A DNA stretch of 64,000 nt, taken from a virus. Location: positions 1 to 64,000 of IMG/VR virus record IMGVR_UViG_3300042511_000631; one strand, written 5' to 3'. Below, one piece after another: positions 25,222 to 31,974 of this stretch. The notes below the pieces were generated by a model that saw nothing but the letters and a program-made list of their open reading frames with translations, ran no database searches and was not told the origin of the DNA. The position numbers were made by a program, and so were the translations under genes. How positions within the stretch are numbered: position 1 is the first letter of the stretch; every line of letters starts with the position of its first letter.

Positions 25222-25972
25222 TTTTATAAGCAATAGACCGTGGCTTACTAAAGAGAGTAAATCAAAACCGGTTCCGACCTCAAAGTCAATACCGCAATGG
25301 TACAAAAACGCGGATAGGTTTGCTAAAATGCCAACTGGAGAACACTACCAAGCAACAAAAGAGATGTGTCCATTCCCTAAAAAAGGCACAACTGATGATT
25401 ATGGGAAGATCCCTACATGGAAAGCTTGTCCTGCACTTTTGGATGTTTTAACAACAGGGTATACCTTGATCACTCCTTGCGACATAGAGTTTTTCTTAGA
25501 TAGCGCTGGGCAGATTGATTTTAAAATTGAAGACCCAATGTATAAAGAGTTTGTTAACAAACGCCCACCTATGCCACAATTTTATCACCCAAAGGGTTAC
25601 TACGAATATCATTTTGCTTGGTGGCCCGAATGGGCGGTAAAAGTTCCAGCTGGGTATAGCGTTTTATATGTATCTCCGTTTAATCGTTACGACATTCCAA
25701 TTATGACAGTTTCTGGGATTATTGATAACGACGAGGTTAACCTTCCTGGATTAATGCCATTTTTTGTACAAGAAGGCTGGGCTGGAGTTTTACCAGCAGG
25801 CACTCCTTACGCTCAACTGTTGCCTTTTTTAAGGGAAGATTGGAAGTCTGAAATTAACATTCCAAAAGAAGTAGAGATGATACAAAACAATATGGAAAAC
25901 AGCAAAAAGTATCGTATTGCAGATGGAGGGGTGTATCAGAAAGAGGTCTGGACTAGGCGGCTCTACGAATAG
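25208..25972 (+). CDS. conserved phage protein, distantly DUF6065-like
   Basis: 254 residues from ATG 25208 (14-nt overlap with the previous gene). Features: PTSKSIPQWYKNADRF near the start, FPKKGTTDDYGKIPTWKACPALLD (possible Cys site), TPCDIEFFLD, YHFAWWPEWAVKVPAGYSVLYVSPFNRYDIPI and GTPYAQLLPFLREDW. This layout is frequent in phages beside 2OG oxygenases; it may bind a small molecule or the modified substrate. Function unknown. Confidence 0.6.
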   Translation: MKIINFISNRPWLTKESKSKPVPTSKSIPQWYKNADRFAKMPTGEHYQATKEMCPFPKKGTTDDYGKIPTWKACPALLDVLTTGYTLITPCDIEFFLDSAGQIDFKIEDPMYKEFVNKRPPMPQFYHPKGYYEYHFAWWPEWAVKVPAGYSVLYVSPFNRYDIPIMTVSGIIDNDEVNLPGLMPFFVQEGWAGVLPAGTPYAQLLPFLREDWKSEINIPKEVEMIQNNMENSKKYRIADGGVYQKEVWTRRLYE

Positions 25973-25979
25973 GGAATGG

Positions 25980-25985
25980 TATAAT
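25980..25985 (+). promoter_or_regulatory. leaderless promoter, TATAAT 6 nt before ATG
   Basis: TATAAT with upstream TGG (extended -10) ends 6 nt before ATG 25992. No RBS is present, so the mRNA probably begins at or next to the start codon, a mode common in actinobacteria. Confidence 0.65.
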
Positions 25986-25991
25986 TAAAAC

Positions 25992-26672
25992 ATGAAACAA
26001 AACAATGACTCATACACGACAGTTAAACGCACACCGTCTATGACCCCATCTGGTTGGTTTGGGGATAGCAAGGACATGATTGTCGAGCTAGAGAACTTCA
26101 TGACGCTAGAAGAAATAGAGTTTTTAGAAAAAGCTGCTAAATCTTTAACAATTTGGGATGTAACGCAAAGCCATACGAATGAAAATGGAACCGTTACCTA
26201 TGATTCAGATTATTGGAAAGATAGGGTTGCAAGTCAACCAACCTTAGATAAAAATGATCCAAAGATATCCCCAGTAATTGCTGGACTATTCATAAGATTA
26301 AAACCAATTATTGAAGAGTTTTATAAGGTAAAGGCCCAGCCAACAGGCACAACTATTGTTAAATGGCTCCCTGGGCAGTTTCAAAACCCCCATGCTGATA
26401 AAGAGCTTCATGAAGGGCCTGATGCTGGGACACCTAATGATTTTCCAAACTATGACCTTTCAAGTTTGTTTTATCTTAATGACGATTATGAAGGTGGCGA
26501 ACTATACTTCCCACTACAGGGGGTACAGTTTAAACCTAAAAAAGGCGCTGCTTACTTCTTCCCGGGAGATAAAAATTATATTCACGGGGTTACTGAAATC
26601 AAGAGTGGTTTAAGGTTTACATGCCCACTATTTTGGGAAATAACCCGACATACAGGGGATAGGCAACCGTAA
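25992..26672 (+). CDS. 2OG/Fe(II) oxygenase
   Basis: 226 residues. H134-x-D136 (NPHADKE), H198 (YIHGVTEI), R208 (GLRFT); core SLFYLNDDYEGGELYFP and PKKGAAYFFPGD. A 20-residue insertion follows the HxD motif. It is apparently transcribed from its own leaderless promoter, so it could be expressed at a different time from the preceding genes. Substrate unknown. Confidence 0.88.
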   Translation: MKQNNDSYTTVKRTPSMTPSGWFGDSKDMIVELENFMTLEEIEFLEKAAKSLTIWDVTQSHTNENGTVTYDSDYWKDRVASQPTLDKNDPKISPVIAGLFIRLKPIIEEFYKVKAQPTGTTIVKWLPGQFQNPHADKELHEGPDAGTPNDFPNYDLSSLFYLNDDYEGGELYFPLQGVQFKPKKGAAYFFPGDKNYIHGVTEIKSGLRFTCPLFWEITRHTGDRQP

Positions 26673-26679
26673 TGACGGA

Positions 26680-26685
26680 TATAAT
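26680..26685 (+). promoter_or_regulatory. leaderless promoter, TATAAT 6 nt before ATG
   Basis: TATAAT sits exactly 6 nt before ATG 26692, with no RBS in between. The same geometry is seen at 25980, 51612, 53423 and 59548. Confidence 0.65.
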
Positions 26686-26691
26686 ACAATT

Positions 26692-27465
26692 ATGAAATCT
26701 ATTTATGATATCCCGCTTAATTCGGCCGAAGGGGCCCCTAGCTTCTTAGGCCAATTTAAGGGTAAAGTAACGCTGCTAACAAATACGACAGTGGGCTGTG
26801 GTAATGCTAATCAAATGGAAGTTCTCCAATGGCTTCAAGATAAGTACGGTGGAGATGATTTCCAAGTAGTTGCTATCCCTACTAATGACTACTGTGGCCC
26901 TGGCGTTACTAAGGGCAAGTGGTCACAAGGCATTACTTGTGGCTTAGACTCACAAGAGTATGGCAAAGACACTTATGGGACTACCTTTAAGTTTTCAGAG
27001 ATGGTTGCGTCAAACCCAAATAAAAGTGCTAATGAAATGAGCCCTCACAAAGGAAATGACTCTGTAAATGGGTTAGGTCAACCTAAACAAAAAACTCATG
27101 AGCTGTATAAAGAAATATCAGATCAAATGCTTGCGTATGCCGCAAAACAAAAAGAGCTCGGCATTCCAGATAGAGATGGGTATATGTCACCTTGGCTAAA
27201 TCAACCTGTCGCTAATGGAGCAATGCAAGGCGGAAACTTTGAAAAGTATCTTATTGATAAAGACGGATTTGTGGCAAATTGGTTCCAATGTACCGTTTTA
27301 AATTATGATATTGAAAAAACCCTTAAAGAAGATTTAATAGCTAAAGGCACCCCTGCTGCTATGGGAGAAGGCAGAACTCCAGAAGTATTTGAAGAAGAAT
27401 ATAACCTTGTTCAACAAGAGATAGAAAAATTAATTGCTGGAGATAAATCCCTTATAAATAACTAA
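26692..27465 (+). CDS. glutathione-peroxidase-like (thioredoxin-fold) protein
   Basis: 257 residues. The pattern SIYDIPLNSAEG..SFLGQFKGKVTLLTNTTVGCGNANQ...L..LQDKYG...FQVVAIPTNDY is that of glutathione peroxidases, with C36 at the peroxidatic Cys/Sec position. KYLIDKDGFVANWF near residue 192 matches the late conserved strand. A 60-residue central insertion and a helical C-terminus are unusual. It may protect oxidation-sensitive Fe(II) enzymes or detoxify peroxide made by uncoupled oxygenases; this is inference. It is leaderless. Confidence 0.75.
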   Translation: MKSIYDIPLNSAEGAPSFLGQFKGKVTLLTNTTVGCGNANQMEVLQWLQDKYGGDDFQVVAIPTNDYCGPGVTKGKWSQGITCGLDSQEYGKDTYGTTFKFSEMVASNPNKSANEMSPHKGNDSVNGLGQPKQKTHELYKEISDQMLAYAAKQKELGIPDRDGYMSPWLNQPVANGAMQGGNFEKYLIDKDGFVANWFQCTVLNYDIEKTLKEDLIAKGTPAAMGEGRTPEVFEEEYNLVQQEIEKLIAGDKSLINN

Positions 27466-27481
27466 ACGGAGCACAAGCACA

Positions 27482-28237
27482 ATGAATCTAGAAAACAAAA
27501 AAAGAATAACAAAAGACATAGTTGTTTATAAGAACTTTATAAGCAGAGAAGACTGCAAAAAAATGATTCAAGCCTTAGATGCTCAAGCGGACAACGGGGC
27601 AATTTCTTGGATGCCTATTTCATTTTATGAGTCATACTCTTCAGTATTGCCACAAGACAACGATAAAGAAATAATTGATGCTGGGCTATCTCCAACTATA
27701 TTCTCAGACATTGAAAAAATAATGCCAGAGGCAATTGCTTCAGTTCACGACTTAGACCCAAAAACAATTTCTAAAATCGGGTATCACACACAAAAATGGG
27801 AGCCGGGAGCATACGCAAGAATCCACTCTGACAATACGGATGCGCATGGAAAGTCAGGGGCATTTACAAGAAGCCGTTACGCAGGTTTTCTATATCTTAA
27901 TGATGACTTTAAAGGAGGATTACTTAAGTTTCCAAGTCAACACATAGAGATCAAACCAGAAGTTGGAATGCTTGCCGTTTTTGACGGGGGATTTAACAAC
28001 ATGCACGAAGTATCTTTAATAGAGAGCGGAGTAAGGTACACCATTGGATCTTTCTGGGATGATAGAGAAGAGTCAGATTATCCGCAAGAACTAAGAGATG
28101 CTTGGGCTGCAGAAATGAAAGAGACTAGAGCTCAACAAGAAGTTGAACGAGCAGAGTGGCAAGATTTGCTTAAGCAGGGCTGGAAGCTAGATGCGGACGG
28201 TAATAAATACAAAGTAAAAGAGACTACAAATGATTGA
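27482..28237 (+). CDS. 2OG/Fe(II) oxygenase with C-terminal helical tail
   Basis: 251 residues. H115-x-D117 (ARIHSDNTD), H175 (NMHEVSLI), R185 (GVRYTIGSFW); core GFLYLNDDFKGGLLKFP and EVGMLAVFDGG. The last 50 residues form a charged helix (ELRDAWAAEMKETRAQQEVERAEWQDLL) followed by GWKLDADGNKYKVK, absent from the paralogues and possibly a substrate-docking element. RBS CGGAG. It overlaps the next gene by 8 nt. Confidence 0.88.
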   Translation: MNLENKKRITKDIVVYKNFISREDCKKMIQALDAQADNGAISWMPISFYESYSSVLPQDNDKEIIDAGLSPTIFSDIEKIMPEAIASVHDLDPKTISKIGYHTQKWEPGAYARIHSDNTDAHGKSGAFTRSRYAGFLYLNDDFKGGLLKFPSQHIEIKPEVGMLAVFDGGFNNMHEVSLIESGVRYTIGSFWDDREESDYPQELRDAWAAEMKETRAQQEVERAEWQDLLKQGWKLDADGNKYKVKETTND

Positions 28238-28889
28238 GCCCTTTAAACAACAGTTGATAGATAGCGGGTATGTAGTTACAGATATTACCCCAGAACTATT
28301 TTCTGTTGAAAACTTTTTATCACAAGATCAACTAAATACTTTTTGGGATATTATCCACAGTACGTCTCAAGAAGATTGGGAAGTAGAGTACCACGCAAAC
28401 TTAAAGTATTTTTGCATGGAAAAATTTGGCAGAGATGATGTTGATAACCTGGTTGCTGAAGGTAAGTTTGAAATTACTCAAAATTGGAAAGATAAAAACT
28501 TTAATATATTACATCACGAGATCCAGAGGCCATTATATGACGGCTTAAACTCAATGGTAGTCAAAGCTGATCCAGAGTTAATTTTAAGTGGTTTTGCAAC
28601 AATTCAAAGAATGCAAACAGGAGTAGAACTAAAAGCTCATACTGACCAAAAAACAGACCCCTCTATAAAATACGCTACGATTGTATATATTAATGATGAC
28701 TATGCAGATGGCGAGTTATTTTTTCCAAACCTGGGGATCCAGTTAAAGCCTAAACCAGGAACTATGTTGTTTTTTCCAGGTAATGAGCAATATGAGCATG
28801 GGGTTAAGCACGTAGGTGAGGGCCAAATAAGATACGTTCTTGTTGGCTTTATTAAAGAAAAATATCACTATCAAAATAATAAATACTAG
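28230..28889 (+). CDS. 2OG/Fe(II) oxygenase
   Basis: 219 residues. H137-x-D139 (KAHTDQKT), H190 (YEHGVKHV), R201 (QIRYVLVGF); core TIVYINDDYADGELFFP and PKPGTMLFFPGNEQYEHG. The N-terminal half is helical and unlike the other paralogues. Its start lies within the end of the preceding oxygenase gene, suggesting coupled translation. Confidence 0.87.
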   Translation: MIEPFKQQLIDSGYVVTDITPELFSVENFLSQDQLNTFWDIIHSTSQEDWEVEYHANLKYFCMEKFGRDDVDNLVAEGKFEITQNWKDKNFNILHHEIQRPLYDGLNSMVVKADPELILSGFATIQRMQTGVELKAHTDQKTDPSIKYATIVYINDDYADGELFFPNLGIQLKPKPGTMLFFPGNEQYEHGVKHVGEGQIRYVLVGFIKEKYHYQNNKY

Positions 28890-28899
28890 GGAGCATTAA

Positions 28900-29589
28900 A
28901 TGGATAAAGAAATTTTAAATGAAAAAGTATACTACTATAAAAATGGCGTTAAAAACTTTGAAGAGCTTATGAAAAATGTTTATGAGTTAGACAATCTAGA
29001 TAACCCTCAACCTTGGGAAAACTGGACCGCATCCAACGACAAAAACTTTATCTATGGAAAAACCATGTCATTTGATAAAAACCAAATAGGAAAACTAGAA
29101 GATCCGTACAAATCTAAAATGTCTTATATTTTTGATACTATTATGGAATCATTTTATGATGTCTCTAAAGATTTTGCCATGTCTATTGGGGATACTGATG
29201 AACCTAGACTGTTTCCAGTATTTAATATTAAAAAATACAATGTTGGAATTGGAATGGGTGCCCATTTTGACCAGCTAGATGGGGATCAAACCCTAAGGTA
29301 CTCTTTAGTTATGTATTTAAACGATGATTTTGAGGGTGGAGAAATATCATTTAAATTATCTGACTATAAAAATATAGGGGAATTTCCAACTCCAAATCTT
29401 GATTATGATGTGGCTGTTGCAAATAATGAAATTGATTTTGGATTAAAACCTAAAGCTGGAAGTATTATTATTTTTCCATCTATGGCGCCATATCACCATA
29501 CTGCTCATATTGTAAAAACTGGATTTAAATATATGGTGCCAAGTCACTGGATCCATAATAATATGGACCTTCATCAAAGTCACATGTAA
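28900..29589 (+). CDS. 2OG/Fe(II) oxygenase
   Basis: 229 residues. H122-x-D124 (GAHFDQLDG), H200 (PYHHTAHIV), K210 (GFKYMVPSHW); core LVMYLNDDFEGGEISF. A 25-residue insertion (about 155-180) separates this block from PKAGSIIIFPS. RBS AGGGAG lies upstream. It is followed after 5 nt by the short-chain dehydrogenase, so a two-step oxidation (hydroxylation, then dehydrogenation) is conceivable but unproven. Confidence 0.87.
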   Translation: MDKEILNEKVYYYKNGVKNFEELMKNVYELDNLDNPQPWENWTASNDKNFIYGKTMSFDKNQIGKLEDPYKSKMSYIFDTIMESFYDVSKDFAMSIGDTDEPRLFPVFNIKKYNVGIGMGAHFDQLDGDQTLRYSLVMYLNDDFEGGEISFKLSDYKNIGEFPTPNLDYDVAVANNEIDFGLKPKAGSIIIFPSMAPYHHTAHIVKTGFKYMVPSHWIHNNMDLHQSHM

Positions 29590-29594
29590 TATAA

Positions 29595-30260
29595 ATGAAA
29601 ACAGCTATTGTAACTGGGGCAAGCAAAGGGGTAGGGTTAGCAACAGTTAAACGCCTGTCTGAAAATGGGTACAAGGTCATCGCTGTTTCAAGAGATCTTT
29701 CCAAAGTGTCTGAGCTTGTTTCTGATAACGTTGAGGTCTATAGGCTAGACATTACAGACTCTAAAGCAATAGAAATATTCTTTGAAAAATATAAAAATAT
29801 AACCCTAGACCTTTTAGTTAACAACGCAGGTGGCGGCTCTGGACCAACCCACATTATTAATGAAACTCCAGAAAACTTTAGAAGAGCCTACGATATAAAC
29901 GTAACGGGCCCTATGTATTTATCTCAACTATTTGTACCCTGTATGAGAAGGTCACAATCTCCAACAATTGTCTTTATTACCTCTTTTGGCGGTAAGGTGC
30001 CCTATCGCGGTGGGGGGAACTATACAAATGCCAAGAGGGGTGAGCGCGGTCTAATTGACACCATGAGGCTTGAGTTTCCTCAATTTGGCATTAAAATTAC
30101 AGATATCTGCCCAGCTACCATCGACACCCAAGAACAAAAACGGGATCAGGCGTTAACCGCAGAGGATTTAGCGGAAGCTATTTACTGGGTGGGGTCATTA
30201 CCAAGCCATGTTAATATAAATGAGATTGAAATTTGTCATATTAACAGTAGTAAGTACTGA
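29595..30260 (+). CDS. short-chain dehydrogenase/reductase
   Basis: 221 residues. Rossmann fold with cofactor motif TGASKGVG (7-14), NNAG (76-79) and catalytic S130, Y143, K147 (YTNAK). R33 after the second strand (VSRD) suggests NADP(H) preference. The family interconverts alcohols and carbonyls on sugars, lipids, nucleosides and other substrates. It is the last gene of the accessory island. It may act on the product of a neighbouring oxygenase or on a surface sugar. Confidence 0.88.
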   Translation: MKTAIVTGASKGVGLATVKRLSENGYKVIAVSRDLSKVSELVSDNVEVYRLDITDSKAIEIFFEKYKNITLDLLVNNAGGGSGPTHIINETPENFRRAYDINVTGPMYLSQLFVPCMRRSQSPTIVFITSFGGKVPYRGGGNYTNAKRGERGLIDTMRLEFPQFGIKITDICPATIDTQEQKRDQALTAEDLAEAIYWVGSLPSHVNINEIEICHINSSKY

Positions 30261-30282
30261 AATTTGTGACATACTTGTTTAT

Positions 30283-30432
30283 ATGGGCAGAGACCATTTT
30301 TCTAAAACGTTTCACTCACCTTATTTTCAATCTAATTACTATAAGGAAGAAACCCCTGGCGGAAAATTTGAAACTAAAGTAGAGAACTGGCTTAAAAAAG
30401 TGTTCTTTCGTCCTAGAAAAGATACCAAATGA
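30283..30432 (+). CDS. small basic protein before the neck gene
   Basis: 49 residues from ATG 30283, very basic and aromatic (GRDHFSKTFHSPYFQSNYY; C-terminal WLKKVFFRPRKDTK). No clear RBS; CATACT lies 7 nt upstream, so it may be leaderless. The stop overlaps the next start (ATGA). Role unknown. Confidence 0.5.
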   Translation: MGRDHFSKTFHSPYFQSNYYKEETPGGKFETKVENWLKKVFFRPRKDTK

Positions 30433-30950
30433 GATCATACACTCCGGGCGGTCGGTTTGACGCAGACTTTGAAACAGATGACCTACTCGTAGGTGTCGAT
30501 ACTGATCTTAAGAATCCAGTAGGCACCTCCGCGCTTTGGTACATCTACGACTCAGTCAATACTGTGGTTGACCCTATCTACGATACCGGCCAAGACTTAA
30601 GTGGCACCCTTGGTGGCAAAAAGTGGACTGGCCCATTTACCATCCCTGTGGTCAAAGCTATTATTGACCAAGGTCAAGCTATGACATCCGCGGTCGGTTT
30701 CTATAACGCCGACACCTTGCACCTTACCTTTAACATTGAAGATGTCCAGAAATACGCCCCTAATATCATTATCAAACCCGACACAAACAACCGCGACCGT
30801 GTCGTTTGGCGCGGTCAGGTATATCGCCCATTCTCAATCCAAGAACGCGGTATCATTTCCGAGAGATTTACGATCTTGTCTGTTGACTGTATTCAGGTCA
30901 TGCCTGAAGAAATGGTCAATGACGCTCAATTTCAGACCTACGCGTCTTAA
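30429..30950 (+). CDS. neck / head completion-type protein
   Basis: 173 residues, beta-rich, ending DCIQVMPEEMVNDAQFQTYAS. Position upstream of the neck, sheath and tube genes suggests a head-completion or neck protein; sequence alone does not prove it. It starts within the stop of the previous gene. Confidence 0.55.
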   Translation: MRSYTPGGRFDADFETDDLLVGVDTDLKNPVGTSALWYIYDSVNTVVDPIYDTGQDLSGTLGGKKWTGPFTIPVVKAIIDQGQAMTSAVGFYNADTLHLTFNIEDVQKYAPNIIIKPDTNNRDRVVWRGQVYRPFSIQERGIISERFTILSVDCIQVMPEEMVNDAQFQTYAS

Positions 30951-30958
30951 GGAAACAC

Positions 30959-31108
30959 ATGGCTAAAGACACTAACCCTTGTTGGGATGGCTACGTTCAA
31001 GTAGGCATGAAGATGAAGAATGGCAAGAAGGTTCCGAACTGCGTACCTGCGGGTTCTGGAAAGAAAAAAGTTGCAAAACCTACTACAAAGAAGGCTGGTA
31101 AAAAATAA
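30959..31108 (+). CDS. tiny lysine-rich protein 1
   Basis: 49 residues: MAKDTNPCWDGYVQVGMKMK start, NGKKVPNCVPAG middle and a Lys-rich tail (KKKVAKPTTKKAGKK). AAGGAAAC precedes ATG. C8 and C28 could form a disulfide or metal site. N-terminal CWDGY-type motifs with a VPNCVP end occur in small phage structural proteins. Its stop overlaps the next start (TAATG). Confidence 0.7.
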   Translation: MAKDTNPCWDGYVQVGMKMKNGKKVPNCVPAGSGKKKVAKPTTKKAGKK

Positions 31109-31281
31109 TGTGCGCAGCATGTGGATGTGGAAAGAAAAAGGGCGAGCCAGGTTTTGGCAAGGGCCCAAAGAAGACTGCTAAGAAAGCGGCTTTAAAAGGT
31201 AAACAAAAGAATCTTGATGCAGATAAAGACGGCAAGCTAGAAGGCTCTGACTTCGCTGCGCTACGAAAGAAAAAGAAGTAA
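31108..31281 (+). CDS. tiny lysine-rich protein 2 with EF-hand-like loop
   Basis: 57 residues: Cys cluster MCAACGCGKKK at the N-terminus, basic middle, then DADKDGKLEGSDF (37-49). Asp37, Asp39, Asp41, Gly42, Glu45 and Asp48 match the calcium ligands of an EF-hand/dockerin loop. C-terminal KKKK. It overlaps both neighbours by 1 nt (TAATG). Confidence 0.7.
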   Translation: MCAACGCGKKKGEPGFGKGPKKTAKKAALKGKQKNLDADKDGKLEGSDFAALRKKKK

Positions 31282-31424
31282 TGTGCGCGACTTGCGGCTG
31301 TGGTCAACCAAAGAACAAGCACGGGATGAAGACAGTACAAGCAGCGAACAAGAAGTTTGCTGCCAAGAAAGCTGCGCCTGCAAAGGGCAGTAAGTCTTCA
31401 ATGGTCAGAAAAAAGGGTATGTAA
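31281..31424 (+). CDS. tiny lysine-rich protein 3
   Basis: 47 residues. The N-terminus MCATCGCGQPKNK is a clear relative of the start of protein 2, followed by a Lys/Ala-rich region. Possible metal-binding Cys triad plus nucleic-acid-binding tail. Overlaps both neighbours by 1 nt. Confidence 0.68.
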   Translation: MCATCGCGQPKNKHGMKTVQAANKKFAAKKAAPAKGSKSSMVRKKGM

Positions 31425-31540
31425 TGGCTCACGATGACAAAAAATGGACCAAAGGCATGACCCCTGCTCAAAAGAAAAAATTTGAGAAAAAGGATGAAAA
31501 GAACGACGCTAAATTAGCTAAGAAGATTAAGAAGAAGTAA
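31424..31540 (+). CDS. tiny lysine-rich protein 4
   Basis: 38 residues, almost entirely charged (MAHDDKKWTKGMTPAQKKKF then alternating Lys/Glu/Asp, ending KKIKKK). MTPAQKKKFE is a recurrent phage small-protein motif. No fold is evident. The next ATG follows the stop directly. Confidence 0.62.
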   Translation: MAHDDKKWTKGMTPAQKKKFEKKDEKNDAKLAKKIKKK

Positions 31541-31714
31541 ATGAAATCTCTCCCTAAAGGTGTTATGGATAAAGTTAACAAAAACGTTAACTCCGCCAAA
31601 GCGGCAAAGCCGCCCATGGCAGCTCCTGGGATGCCTGTAAAAAAGATTGTGACTAAAACAGTCCACTTTGGATCAGATGCCCCAAAGAAAGCGGCCCCGG
31701 CCAAAAAGAAGTAA
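31541..31714 (+). CDS. tiny lysine/alanine/proline-rich protein 5
   Basis: 57 residues with AAKPPMAAPGMPVKK and an APKKAAPAKKK tail, resembling histone H1-like basic tails. It ends the five-gene cassette 8 nt before a strong terminator. Confidence 0.65.
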   Translation: MKSLPKGVMDKVNKNVNSAKAAKPPMAAPGMPVKKIVTKTVHFGSDAPKKAAPAKKK

Positions 31715-31721
31715 AGCTTAA

Positions 31722-31745
31722 GCCCCGCGAAAGCGGGGTTTTTGC
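31722..31745 (+). terminator. rho-independent terminator after small basic genes
   Basis: CCCCGC-GAAA-GCGGGG is a perfect stem with a GNRA loop, followed by TTTTTG. It closes the lysine-rich cassette. Confidence 0.9.
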
Positions 31746-31759
31746 TTTATCCTATAACT

Positions 31760-31775
31760 GAATTCATGCGAATTC
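31760..31775. other. paired GAATTC palindromes
   Basis: GAATTC-ATGC-GAATTC: two identical 6-bp palindromes 10 bp apart (one helical turn) in the gap after the terminator. It could be an operator for the unit starting at 31825, or chance. Confidence 0.3.
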
Positions 31776-31824
31776 GAAGCAGTACCCGTGCGTTCCACTT
31801 TGCCCAACTCCTTAGGAGATTGCC

Positions 31825-31974
31825 ATGTCTAACATAGACAAGCCAGATGAAGTAGCTTTTGCTAAAGCAATTGCGGAAAATATCCCTGGGCAAAAAGACA
31901 GCGATAAACTCTGGTACGGCTTAGTGGCGGCAGGTGTAGCACGGAAAGTTATAAAGAGTGTCAGAGCCCGGTGA
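31825..31974 (+). CDS. small hypothetical protein
   Basis: 49 residues (MSNIDKPDEVAFAKAIAENI...LWYGLVAAGVARKVIKSVRAR), amphipathic helices with a basic end. RBS TTAGGAGA is good. It overlaps the next gene by 17 nt. Role unknown; part of the neck gene group. Confidence 0.62.
   Translation: MSNIDKPDEVAFAKAIAENIPGQKDSDKLWYGLVAAGVARKVIKSVRAR

Noticed and set aside
31083-31340. Minus-strand Phe/Ser/Pro-rich frame over the lysine-rich cassette
   Set aside because: It mirrors AAG/AAA-rich codons on the plus strand; the plus-strand ORFs have consistent start-stop overlaps.
31760-31775. Attachment site from the GAATTC pair
   Set aside because: No integrase or second copy is visible, so there is no support for site-specific integration.
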